17,522 bases of DNA. Origin: an uncultured beta proteobacterium. Its GTDB lineage: Bacteria > Pseudomonadota > Gammaproteobacteria > Burkholderiales > Burkholderiaceae. Within the stretch, counting starts at the first letter, position 1, and the number at the start of each line of letters is the position of its first letter. Location: NCBI GenBank assembly GCA_903938955.1, contig CAJAFJ010000396.1:1-17522 (forward strand). The letters are read 5' to 3'. The notes beneath the pieces were generated by a model. The model saw nothing but the letters and a program-made list of their open reading frames with translations, had not been told where the DNA came from and made no database searches. Of the stretch, positions 7,608 to 15,009 are shown piece by piece. The position numbers and the translations under genes were made by a program.

Positions 7608-9389
7608 TCAGGCATTGAACTGCAGCGCTGCCAGTCCGGCATACACGCCGCCCTGCGCCACCAGCTCGGCATGGGTGCCTTGCTCCACCCGTTGTCCCTG
7701 GTCCAGCACCACAATCAGATCGGCTTTTTGCACGGTGGCCAGGCGGTGCGCAATCACCAGCGTGGTGCGGCCCTGCATGGCGGACTCTAACGCGGCTTGC
7801 ACCATGCGTTCACTCTCGGCATCCAGCGCGCTGGTGGCTTCGTCGAGCAGCAGCAGGGGCGGATTTTTCAGCATGGCGCGGGCAATGGCAATGCGCTGGC
7901 GTTGCCCGCCGCTCAGGCGCACGCCGCGTTCGCCCAGAAAGGTGTCATAGCCTTCGGGCAGTGCACTGATGAACTCATGCGCAAACGCGGCGGTTGCGGC
8001 GGCCTTGACCTCGTCGTCCGTCGCATCCGGTTTGCCGTAGCGAATGTTTTCCATCGCGCTACTCGAAAAGATCACCGCATCTTGCGGCACGATGCCAATG
8101 CGCTGGCGCAAATCGTGCAAAGCCATGTCGCGCGTCGCCACGCCATCCAGCACGATGCGGCCCGAAGCGGGGTCGTAAAAGCGCAGCAGCAACTGGAACA
8201 CGGTACTTTTGCCCGCACCGCTCGGGCCGACGATGGCCACGGTCTGGCCAGGCGTCACGACCAGTGAAAAATTAGTTAACGCGGCCTGATTGGGACGCGA
8301 CGGATAGTTGAAAGTAATTGCTTCGAAATTTATAGCGCTCCCCGCCGATAGAACAGGCGCTGCAGCCGGATTTGATGGTGAAGTAATGGGCGAACGGGTG
8401 CCCAGCAATTCCATCAGCCGTTCTGTCGCGCCGGCGGCACGCAGCAGGTCGCCATACACCTCGCCCAAAATCGCAAACGCGCTGGCCAGAATGATGACGT
8501 ACATCACCGTCTGCCCCAGGTCGCCCGCGCTGATGCGCCCGGCAATCACCGCCTGCGTGCCCTGGTACAAGCCCCACAACAGGGCGGCCGAAGTGGCGAT
8601 GATGATGAACGCCACCAGCACCGAGCGGGCCCGGCTGCGCCGCACCGCCGTCTCAAACGCACTCTCGGTCGAGGCATTGAAGCGGGCCGACTCGCGCCCC
8701 TCGGCGGTGTAGCTTTGCACCACCGGAATGGCGTTCAGCACCTCGGCGGCAATGGCGCTTGAATCGGCCAGGCGGTCCTGGCTGGCGCGTGAAAGCTTGC
8801 GCACGCGCCGACCAAACCACAAGGCGGGCGCCACGATCAGCACCAGCACACCCAGCACCTGAAACATCACATACGGGTTGGTCCAGATCAGCATGCCCAG
8901 GGCACCAATGCCCATCACCAGATTGCGCAAACCCATGGACAGCGACGAGCCCACCACGGTTTGCACCAGCGTGGTGTCGGCCGACAGGCGCGACAGCACT
9001 TCGCCGGTCTGGGTGGTCTCAAAAAACTCCGGGCTTTGCTGCAACACATGGCCGTACACCGCATTGCGCAAATCAGCGGTCACGCGCTCGCCGAGCCAGC
9101 TCACCATGTAAAAACGTCCCGCCGAAAACAGGCCCAGCGCCACCGCCACGCCAAACAGCGCCGCAAAGTGCTCGCGCAACGCCATCACCTGTGCGCCTTT
9201 GTCGGACTGCACCAGGCCACCATCAATCAGGTAGCGCAGGGCGACCGGAAACGCCAGAGTGGCGACTGCCGCCATCACCAAAAAAACCAGTGCCAGGCCG
9301 ATGCGGCCCCGGTAAGGCGTCAGAAAAGGCAGCAGCCCGGAGAGTGAACGCGGTGAAGCTTTGGCAGGAGGTGGGGTGGTGGTCGTCAT
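7608..9389 (-). CDS. ABC exporter, fused permease and ATPase (MsbA/multidrug type)
   Basis: This 593-residue half-transporter is an inner-membrane ABC exporter of the MsbA/LmrA type, working as a homodimer to export lipids, drugs or peptides. The N-terminal two-thirds contain six predicted helices. The ATPase domain has the Walker A motif GPSGAGKST (about 388-396), Q-loop Q436, signature LSGGQ (492-496), Walker B LLLLDE (D516, E517) and H-loop H548, all intact. I place the start at 9389 (MTTTTPPPAKASP); a longer frame to 9464 would run through the divergent promoter. An AT-rich 59-base island (8317-8375) covers the linker between membrane and ATPase domains. Divergent transcription from the marR-efflux operon suggests a role in detoxification, but the substrate cannot be read from sequence. 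Confidence 0.93.
   Translation of the reverse strand: MTTTTPPPAKASPRSLSGLLPFLTPYRGRIGLALVFLVMAAVATLAFPVALRYLIDGGLVQSDKGAQVMALREHFAALFGVAVALGLFSAGRFYMVSWLGERVTADLRNAVYGHVLQQSPEFFETTQTGEVLSRLSADTTLVQTVVGSSLSMGLRNLVMGIGALGMLIWTNPYVMFQVLGVLVLIVAPALWFGRRVRKLSRASQDRLADSSAIAAEVLNAIPVVQSYTAEGRESARFNASTESAFETAVRRSRARSVLVAFIIIATSAALLWGLYQGTQAVIAGRISAGDLGQTVMYVIILASAFAILGEVYGDLLRAAGATERLMELLGTRSPITSPSNPAAAPVLSAGSAINFEAITFNYPSRPNQAALTNFSLVVTPGQTVAIVGPSGAGKSTVFQLLLRFYDPASGRIVLDGVATRDMALHDLRQRIGIVPQDAVIFSSSAMENIRYGKPDATDDEVKAAATAAFAHEFISALPEGYDTFLGERGVRLSGGQRQRIAIARAMLKNPPLLLLDEATSALDAESERMVQAALESAMQGRTTLVIAHRLATVQKADLIVVLDQGQRVEQGTHAELVAQGGVYAGLAALQFNA
8317..8375 (-). repeat. AT-rich island, candidate degenerate dispersed repeat copy 1
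   Basis: Read on the coding (minus) strand, this 59-base stretch begins TCAAAT, has TGT at offset 20, GCTAT at offset 39, and ends AGCAAT. The island at 10819-10877 has the same four blocks at the same offsets, in the same orientation to its gene and in the same codon phase. Codon use here (ATA, AAT, TTC, GAA, ATT) is unlike the GC-rich surroundings. It encodes the linker before the ATPase domain and the first ATPase strand (AINFEAITF), the latter still matching the family. Confidence 0.5.
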
Positions 9390-9442
9390 GGCGTTGAGTG
9401 TAGCCAAAAAGCATTTAAAAGGTTGCCGCACCAAACAAAGCC

Positions 9443-9471
9443 TTGACACTAATTGACTAAGCAATTAATAT
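9443..9471 (+). promoter_or_regulatory. Strong sigma-70-type promoter of the marR-efflux operon
   Basis: A consensus -35 TTGACA (9443-9448) and a near-consensus -10 TAATAT (9466-9471) are separated by 17 bases. The expected transcription start (about 9478-9479) falls directly before the marR ATG at 9480, so the transcript would be leaderless or nearly so. Confidence 0.8.
9450..9467. promoter_or_regulatory. Putative MarR operator inside the promoter spacer
   Basis: TAATTGACTAAGCAATTA is an inverted repeat with perfect 6-base arms (TAATTG/CAATTA) around a 6-base centre. It fills the spacer and overlaps the start of the -10 element. Size and composition fit MarR-family operators. Binding here would block RNA polymerase, so autorepression relieved by a ligand is the likely scheme. 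It lies 61 bp from the divergent ABC exporter start and could influence that gene too. Confidence 0.7.
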
Positions 9472-9479
9472 TTTGTCTT

Positions 9480-10037
9480 ATGACTTCATTCCAAAAATCC
9501 GAGAGCCCCGGTCATTTGTGTCCCGACGCGGCGTGCTCTGCCATTGAGTTTTACTCGGCCGAGAATTACCTGCCGGAATCCAGCGTGGGCTACCTCATGC
9601 ACCAGGTGCTGGGCGCCGTGGGGCATGAAATCGCGCGTCAGCTCGAACCCAGCGGACTGACCAATGCCCAATGGAAACCCCTGTTCAAGCTCAACATTGG
9701 CAAAGCCTCCACCGTGGCTGAGTTGGCACGCGAATGCCAGCTTGATGCGGGTGCCATGACGCGCCTGCTGGACCGGCTGGAGGCCAAAAACCTGTGTCGC
9801 CGGGTGCGCTCGCTGGCCGACCGCCGCGTGGTCAATATTGAACTGACTGAGGCCGGGCGGGCCGCTGCCGACAACATTCCAGCGGTTCTCAGCCGCGTTC
9901 AAAACGCGCACCTTGCCGGTTTTACGGCACAAGAGCATGAGGCTTTGAAAGGCTTTTTGCAGCGCATCCTGGCCAATGCCCAGGTCCAAACCCCTATCAC
10001 CACCCCGTTAGATTCAGGAGGCCCTGATGCGGCTTAA
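9480..10037 (+). CDS. MarR family transcriptional regulator of the efflux operon
   Basis: This 185-residue cytoplasmic repressor is of the MarR family. The winged helix-turn-helix is visible: VAELARECQLDAGAMTRLLDRLEAKNLCRR with the recognition helix around residues 90-104, then the wing SLADRRVVNIELTEAG with the family DRR signature at 114-116. An in-frame ATG at 9453 lies inside the promoter, so I chose 9480, which lacks a Shine-Dalgarno and sits at the predicted transcript 5' end. The about 38 residues before the conserved YLMHQVLGAVGHEIARQ helix are longer than in many MarR proteins. The stop overlaps the start of the outer membrane component by 11 bases, so it is the first gene of the efflux operon and probably its repressor. 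The ligand is unknown. Confidence 0.92.
   Translation: MTSFQKSESPGHLCPDAACSAIEFYSAENYLPESSVGYLMHQVLGAVGHEIARQLEPSGLTNAQWKPLFKLNIGKASTVAELARECQLDAGAMTRLLDRLEAKNLCRRVRSLADRRVVNIELTEAGRAAADNIPAVLSRVQNAHLAGFTAQEHEALKGFLQRILANAQVQTPITTPLDSGGPDAA
10016..10021 (+). promoter_or_regulatory. Consensus ribosome binding site for the outer membrane factor
   Basis: AGGAGG lies 5 bases before the ATG at 10027 and inside the 3' end of marR. It fixes the start of the next gene, which overlaps the marR stop. It contrasts with the adaptor and pump genes downstream, whose starts are preceded by C-rich sequence without a visible Shine-Dalgarno. Confidence 0.9.
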
Positions 10038-11484
10038 CCTACCCAGCGCGCCCTTGTGCGCCCGATTCGCGCCTTGGGCGCTGCTGCTTGCCGTCGTCAT
10101 CGGTCTGTCCGGTTGCGCCAGCAGCCTTGGCATTCAGCCGCAGGCCACGCTGCGCGATGCCGCCTCGCTAGGCCTGAACACCACCGAGACCGCCGCGCAA
10201 CTCAAGGTCGAGTGGTGGCGCGAATTTGGCGACGAGCAGCTCAACACCTTGGTGGCGCAGGCGCTGGCCAGCCAGCCCTCGCTCAAAATTGTGCAAGCCC
10301 GCCTGGCCCGGGCGCAAGCCGGTGTCGACGTGACCCAATCAGCGACCGGGCCGCAAGCCACGGCCAACTTGGAAGCGACGCGGCAAAAATTCACCGCCAA
10401 CGGCGCGATTCCGCCACCTCTGGCGGGCACGGTGCAAGAGAGCGGCACCGCGCAACTCAGCGGAAGTTGGGAGCTGGACTTTTTTGGCAAAAACCGCGCC
10501 GCGCTGGAGGCCGCGCTGGGCCAGGCCAAGGCGGCGCAGTCCGATCTGGACGCCGCCCGCATGCTGCTGGCCAGCCATGTGGCACGCAGCTACTTCACCC
10601 TCATTCGCCTGAACGAACAACTGGGCGTCGCCCAGCGCACGCTGGTGCAGCGCACGCATACCTTGCGACTGGTGCGCGACCGGGTCGATGCGGGCTTGGA
10701 TACGCGTCTGGAGCAGCGCCAAAGCGAAGGCGCTTTGCCGGATGCACGGCTGCAGATCGAAATCCTGCAAGAGCAATTAACCCTGGCCCGGCATGCACTC
10801 ACTGCGCTGGTTTCTGAGTCAAATAAGCCTCTGGTCTTTGTATTACCTGAACAAGTAGCTATTAAAAATATAGCAATAGCAACCTCTATCCCGTCAGACC
10901 TGCTGGGCCGTCGTGCTGACATTGCCGCCGCCCGCTGGCGCGTCGAGGCCGCCAGCCAGGAGGTCGGCAACGCCCGTGCCCAGTTTTACCCCAACGTCAA
11001 CCTGGTGGCATTTGCCGGGTTCTCCAGCATTGGGCTGGACCGTTTGCTGGACTCGGGCAGCCAGCAGTGGGGCGTTGGCCCGGCGCTGCATTTGCCCCTG
11101 TTTGACGGGGGCCGCCTGCGCGCCAACCTGCGCGGTAAAACGGCCGATCTGGACGCCGCCATTGAAAGCTACAACGCCGCAGTGATCGACGCTGTGCGTG
11201 ATGTCGCCGACCAACTGGCCTCCACCCAGGCCATAGCCCGCCAGCAAACCGAGCAGCAGGCCGCTCTTGCCGCCGCTGAAAACGCCTATGAAATTGCCGT
11301 GCAGCGCTATGACGCCGGGCTGAGCAACTACCTGCAGGTGCTCAGCGCTGAAACCGGCGTGCTGATCCAGCGCCGCCAGGCCGTTGACCTGGCCGCCCGC
11401 GCACTCGACACACAAGTGGCGCTGATCCGCGCCCTGGGCGGCGGTTACCACGCCGACCTGTCCGCCGCCATCGCACAAAAATAA
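10027..11484 (+). CDS. Efflux system outer membrane lipoprotein (NodT/OprM family)
   Basis: This 485-residue TolC-like outer membrane channel is the exit duct of the tripartite pump. The N-terminus is a lipoprotein signal: a hydrophobic stretch (about residues 13-27) ending in the lipobox LSGC with the acylated Cys at 30. Two OEP-type repeats follow, with WELDFFGKNRAALEAA and the later NARAQFYPNVNLVAFAGFSS and HLPLFDGGRLRANLRGKTADLDAA, all typical of the family. An AT-rich island (10819-10877) encodes ESNKPLVFVLPEQVAIKNIAIATS between the two halves, with codon use unlike the rest, but the frame remains open. It starts on a consensus AGGAGG. It should dock with the adaptor and MFS pump encoded next. 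Confidence 0.94.
   Translation: MRLNLPSAPLCARFAPWALLLAVVIGLSGCASSLGIQPQATLRDAASLGLNTTETAAQLKVEWWREFGDEQLNTLVAQALASQPSLKIVQARLARAQAGVDVTQSATGPQATANLEATRQKFTANGAIPPPLAGTVQESGTAQLSGSWELDFFGKNRAALEAALGQAKAAQSDLDAARMLLASHVARSYFTLIRLNEQLGVAQRTLVQRTHTLRLVRDRVDAGLDTRLEQRQSEGALPDARLQIEILQEQLTLARHALTALVSESNKPLVFVLPEQVAIKNIAIATSIPSDLLGRRADIAAARWRVEAASQEVGNARAQFYPNVNLVAFAGFSSIGLDRLLDSGSQQWGVGPALHLPLFDGGRLRANLRGKTADLDAAIESYNAAVIDAVRDVADQLASTQAIARQQTEQQAALAAAENAYEIAVQRYDAGLSNYLQVLSAETGVLIQRRQAVDLAARALDTQVALIRALGGGYHADLSAAIAQK
10819..10877 (+). repeat. AT-rich island, candidate degenerate dispersed repeat copy 2
   Basis: This 59-base stretch starts TCAAAT, contains GCCTCT and the hairpin-like AGCTATTAAAAATATAGC, and ends AGCAAT. 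It is much richer in A and T than its gene. It shares block order, spacing, orientation and reading phase with 8317-8375; an ungapped comparison gives about half the bases identical, clustered in the blocks. From memory it resembles a short element (GCCTCTAGCGCTT ... AGCTAT-AT-rich-ATAGC) scattered in Comamonadaceae genomes; I cannot confirm this here. Confidence 0.55.
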
Positions 11485-11511
11485 GCCTAACCCCTTTTGA
11501 ATTGACCCCCC

Positions 11512-12723
11512 ATGACCGCTCCTCAATCCACTGCTCCGTCCGCCGCCAGCAACCCCACCCGTAAAAAAGCATTGCTCACCCTGACCAGCCTCGTCGTCAT
11601 CGCCGGGCTCGGCTGGACGGCCTATGAATGGTTGGTTGCCAGCCATTACGAGTCCACCGACAACGCCTACGTGCAGGGCAACGTGATTCAGATCACCCCG
11701 CAGATCGGCGGCACCGTGATGGCGATCCTGGCCGACGACACCGATTTCGTCAAAGCCGGTCAGCCGCTGGTCAAGCTCGACCCGGCCGATGCCAAAGTGG
11801 CGCTGGATCAGTCCCGAGCCAACCTGGCGCAGGCGGTGCGGCAAGTGCGCACGCTGTATGCCAACAACGCCAGCCTGAGCGCCCAAATCACCCTGCGCGA
11901 ATCGGATGTGGCCCGGGCCCAGACCGACATTGCCCGCGCCACCGACGACCTGAACCGGCGCCAGGCGCTGGTCGGCAATGGGGCGGTGAGCAAAGAAGAA
12001 TTCAACCACGCACAAACGCAGTTGGCGACGGGCAAAAGCACCCTGGCCGCCGCGCAGGCGGGCGTGGTCGCCGCCAAAGAACAACTGGCCAGCAACCAGA
12101 CCATGACCGATGGCACCGCCATCGACCAGCACCCCAGCGTGATGGTGGCGGCCGCCAAACTGCGCGAGGCGTATCTGGCCACCCAGCGCGCCGCCTTGCC
12201 CGCGCCGGTGGACGGGTATGTGGCGCGTCGCACGGTGCAACTCGGCCAGCGCGTGGCCGCTGGCACCCCGCTGATGGCCATCATTCCGCTGAACCAGTTG
12301 TGGGTCGATGCCAACTTCAAAGAGGTGCAACTGCGCCACATCCGCATCGGCCAGCCGGTGCAATTGACGGCCGATATCTATGGCAAAAAAGTGGATTACA
12401 AAGGCACCGTGACCGGCCTGGGCATGGGCACCGGCGCCGCCTTTGCCTTGCTGCCCGCCCAAAATGCCACCGGCAACTGGATCAAGGTGGTGCAGCGCGT
12501 GCCGGTGCGCGTGGCACTGGACGCCGCCCAGGTCGCGCAAAACCCGCTGCGCGTGGGCTTGTCGATGGAAGCCACGGTGGATGTCAGCAACAAGGACGGC
12601 AAGATGCTGGCCGACGCACCGCGCCCAGCCGCTTTGGTGCAAACCCATGTCTATGAGGCGCTGGACGCGGGTGCCGCCGAAGAGGTGCGCCAAGTCATCG
12701 CCGCCAATATGGGTCGCAAGTAA
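11512..12723 (+). CDS. emrA: HlyD/EmrA family periplasmic adaptor subunit
   Basis: This 403-residue membrane fusion protein links an MFS pump in the inner membrane to the outer membrane channel. A short cytoplasmic N-terminus is followed by one transmembrane helix (about residues 20-42). Next come the lipoyl half-motif STDNAYVQGNVIQITPQIGGTVMAI, a long alpha-hairpin (about 95-190) and the second lipoyl half with LPAPVDGYVARRTVQLGQRVAAGTPLMAIIPL. The beta-barrel segment WVDANFKEVQLRHIRIGQPVQLTADIYG is characteristic of EmrA. It lies 27 bp after the outer membrane component and 12 bp before the MFS pump. No Shine-Dalgarno is visible at its start (a C-rich leader), so translational coupling is likely. 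Drug specificity cannot be deduced. Confidence 0.94.
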   Translation: MTAPQSTAPSAASNPTRKKALLTLTSLVVIAGLGWTAYEWLVASHYESTDNAYVQGNVIQITPQIGGTVMAILADDTDFVKAGQPLVKLDPADAKVALDQSRANLAQAVRQVRTLYANNASLSAQITLRESDVARAQTDIARATDDLNRRQALVGNGAVSKEEFNHAQTQLATGKSTLAAAQAGVVAAKEQLASNQTMTDGTAIDQHPSVMVAAAKLREAYLATQRAALPAPVDGYVARRTVQLGQRVAAGTPLMAIIPLNQLWVDANFKEVQLRHIRIGQPVQLTADIYGKKVDYKGTVTGLGMGTGAAFALLPAQNATGNWIKVVQRVPVRVALDAAQVAQNPLRVGLSMEATVDVSNKDGKMLADAPRPAALVQTHVYEALDAGAAEEVRQVIAANMGRK

Positions 12724-12735
12724 GCCCGGCACCCC

Positions 12736-14304
12736 ATGGCGACCGAATCTCAATTTATTGCGCACCCGCCGCTGGACGGCAAGGCGCGCCTGTGGGGCAC
12801 CATCGCCTTGTCGCTGGCTACGTTCATGAACGTGCTCGACTCGTCGATTGCCAATGTGTCACTGCCCGCCATTGCCGGTGATCTGGGCGTCAGTGTCAAT
12901 CAGGGCACCTGGGTCATCACCAGCTTTGGCGTGGCCAACGCCATCGCGCTGCCGCTCACCGGCTGGCTGTCGCAACGTTTCGGGCAGGTGCGCCTGTTCG
13001 TCACCAGCGTGCTGCTGTTTGTGCTGACGTCGTGGCTGTGCGGGCTGGCGCCCAACATGACGACGCTGATCATTTTTCGGGCCTTGCAGGGCTTTGTTGC
13101 CGGGCCGATGATTCCCCTGTCGCAGGGCTTGCTGCTGTCCAGCTACCCGCCCGCGCTTGCCGGGCTGGCGATGGCCTTGTGGGCCATGACCACGCTGGTC
13201 GCGCCGGTGATGGGGCCGCTGCTGGGCGGCTGGATCACCGACCACATTTACTGGTCCTGGATTTTTTATATCAACATTCCGGTCGGCCTGTTGTCGGCCT
13301 TCATGGTCTGGTCGATCTACCACAAGCGCGAAAGCGTGACGCACAAACTGCCGATTGATTCCGTCGGTTTGGGGCTGCTGGTGTTGTGGGTCGGCGCGCT
13401 GCAAATCATGCTCGACAAGGGCAAGGAGCTGGACTGGTTTCACTCGTCCGAAGTGGTGGCTTTGGGCGTCGTGGCGCTGGTCGGGTTTGCCTTCTTCGTG
13501 GCCTGGGAGTTGACCGAAGAACACCCGGTGGTGGATTTGCGCCTGTTTAAACGACGCAACTTCTGGACCGGCACGGTGGCTATTTCGGTCGGCTACGGGC
13601 TGTTTTTTGGCAACGTGGTGCTGTTGCCATTGTGGCTGCAGCAGTTCATGGGCTACCCGTCGATTGACGCGGGCATGCTGCTGGCGCCGGTGGGGCTGTT
13701 GGCTATTTTCCTGTCGCCCATAGTGGGGAAAAACATCAGCAAGGTGGACCCGCGCTGGCTCGCCAGTCTGGCCTTTGTGGTGTTTGCGCTGGTGCTGTGG
13801 ATGCGCTCGCACTTCAGCACCCAGGCCGACTTTGGCACCATGATGCTGCCGACCCTGATTCAGGGCGTGGCGATGGCTTGCTTCTTCATCCCGCTGTCGG
13901 TCATTTTGCTGTCGGGCATCCGGGCGGACAAAATCCCGTCGGCCTCTGGCCTGTCGAGTTTTGTGCGGATTGTGCTGGGCTCGTTTGGCACCTCGATTGC
14001 CACCACCGTTTGGCAAGACCGCGCCGCCATGCACCACGCGCAGTTGGCCGAATCCGTCAGTCAGGGCAATTTTGCGGCGATGAAGATGCTGGGCGGGCTT
14101 AACAGCGCCGGCCTGAGTTCTGAACAAGCGCTGGCCCAGATCAATCGCCTGGTCGATCAGCAGGCTTACACGCTGGCGGTGAATGATGTGTTTTATGTCT
14201 CCGCGCTGATCTTTTTACTGCTCATTCCCGTGGTGTGGATGTCGCGGCCCAAAAGTGCGGTGGCGGGCAGCAGCAGTGCCGATGCCGCCGCCGGGGCGCA
14301 CTGA
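12736..14304 (+). CDS. emrB: DHA2 family MFS multidrug efflux pump (EmrB type)
   Basis: This 522-residue proton-driven pump of the 14-helix DHA2 family completes the tripartite system. The first helix carries TFMNVLDSSIANVSLPAIAGDLG, the DHA2 signature with its conserved membrane Asp. GWLSQRFGQVR is the motif A loop after helix 2. ALWAMTTLVAPVMGPLLGGWITDHIYWSWIFYINIPVG contains the antiporter motif C. About 14 hydrophobic segments and a length of 522 match EmrB proteins. It follows emrA by 12 bp and has a C-rich leader without a visible Shine-Dalgarno. The short Ala/Ser-rich tail ends 6 bp from the convergent nucleotidyltransferase gene. Substrates are unknown; uncouplers, antibiotics and aromatic compounds are typical of the family. 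Confidence 0.95.
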   Translation: MATESQFIAHPPLDGKARLWGTIALSLATFMNVLDSSIANVSLPAIAGDLGVSVNQGTWVITSFGVANAIALPLTGWLSQRFGQVRLFVTSVLLFVLTSWLCGLAPNMTTLIIFRALQGFVAGPMIPLSQGLLLSSYPPALAGLAMALWAMTTLVAPVMGPLLGGWITDHIYWSWIFYINIPVGLLSAFMVWSIYHKRESVTHKLPIDSVGLGLLVLWVGALQIMLDKGKELDWFHSSEVVALGVVALVGFAFFVAWELTEEHPVVDLRLFKRRNFWTGTVAISVGYGLFFGNVVLLPLWLQQFMGYPSIDAGMLLAPVGLLAIFLSPIVGKNISKVDPRWLASLAFVVFALVLWMRSHFSTQADFGTMMLPTLIQGVAMACFFIPLSVILLSGIRADKIPSASGLSSFVRIVLGSFGTSIATTVWQDRAAMHHAQLAESVSQGNFAAMKMLGGLNSAGLSSEQALAQINRLVDQQAYTLAVNDVFYVSALIFLLLIPVVWMSRPKSAVAGSSSADAAAGAH

Positions 14305-14310
14305 GGTCAC

Positions 14311-15009
14311 TCAAAGTTGAGCAATGTCAGTCAACCTCTTTCGAACAATTTGCACTCGTTCGGCCAGAAATTCATCAGGAAAAATCATCCCCACCAAGGC
14401 ATCGTCAAATCGGGGCATCGCCAGAAGTTGTGTCGTTTTTTCTCGTAGATAGGTTTTTAAATCAATGGGCGAAGCGACAATTTCTTTGAGCAACTCAGGG
14501 CGACCATCCACCACGTTAATGATGTCTTCCAGGTCGTGGCTGGCCAGCAAGTCGCTTTTGCCGCGATCAGCAAAAGCTTCAAACTTGGTGGCGATGAATG
14601 CAGGTGCACTGATGATCTGAATGGTGTTGCCACTGGGCAGCACAAGTGATGTCGCCGTTTGGACGACCATTGGATACCAGCAGTTGGAAAACCCCAAAAT
14701 CAAGGGATCAGTAGGCATCAGATCCACCTCAATCCCCTGGTAATGCCAACGACAAATGGGTGCGTCTTTGCTCATATCCCGTTTGAACCCCAGCTTGTCA
14801 AACTCTCGCTCCAAATGGTAAAAACCCGCCAGTGCGGTGACTTGCGAAATCAAATCCACGTCATAGGTCACCCGTGCCGGAGATGCGGCGGTGTCCGTCA
14901 GCAAAATGCCTACGCTGCAGCCGCCAACAAATACCACTTTGCCCCGCAAGTCACCCAAAGCACGCGCGATCAGTTCGACTTTGGCCATGTTGGGGTCTTG
15001 TGATCTCAT
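14311..15009 (-). CDS. AbiEii-like nucleotidyltransferase, probable toxin or defence effector
   Basis: This 232-residue protein resembles the AbiEii/MenT-type nucleotidyltransferase fold. The GGCS motif lies at residues 29-32, followed by R46, T48 and the catalytic D50-x-D52 (RVTYDVDLI). A third acidic residue, D96, is in GIEVDLMP. The C-terminal segment FIATKFEAFADRGKSDLLASHDLEDIINVVDGR (about 138-170) has the K142, D153, D159 and D162 pattern of this superfamily. Its start overlaps the stop of the upstream winged-helix gene by 4 bases (ATGA), indicating tight coupling. Known relatives transfer nucleotides to tRNA or other targets and act as toxins; that role is inferred here. Base composition is visibly more AT-rich than the flanking efflux genes, which would fit acquisition. 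A second ATG at 14988 is possible. Confidence 0.82.
   Translation of the reverse strand: MRSQDPNMAKVELIARALGDLRGKVVFVGGCSVGILLTDTAASPARVTYDVDLISQVTALAGFYHLEREFDKLGFKRDMSKDAPICRWHYQGIEVDLMPTDPLILGFSNCWYPMVVQTATSLVLPSGNTIQIISAPAFIATKFEAFADRGKSDLLASHDLEDIINVVDGRPELLKEIVASPIDLKTYLREKTTQLLAMPRFDDALVGMIFPDEFLAERVQIVRKRLTDIAQL

Noticed and set aside
10894..12765. A 623-codon open frame on the minus strand opposite the outer membrane factor and emrA genes
   Set aside because: It is antisense to two well-supported genes in GC-rich DNA, where such shadow frames are common. Its product is a His/Gly/Gln-rich string with no recognisable domain, and no ribosome binding site supports it.
12859..14127. A 422-codon open frame on the minus strand opposite emrB
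   Set aside because: Same shadow effect. The predicted protein is rich in His, Gln, Arg and Pro, with no family signature, while the opposite strand is a textbook DHA2 pump.
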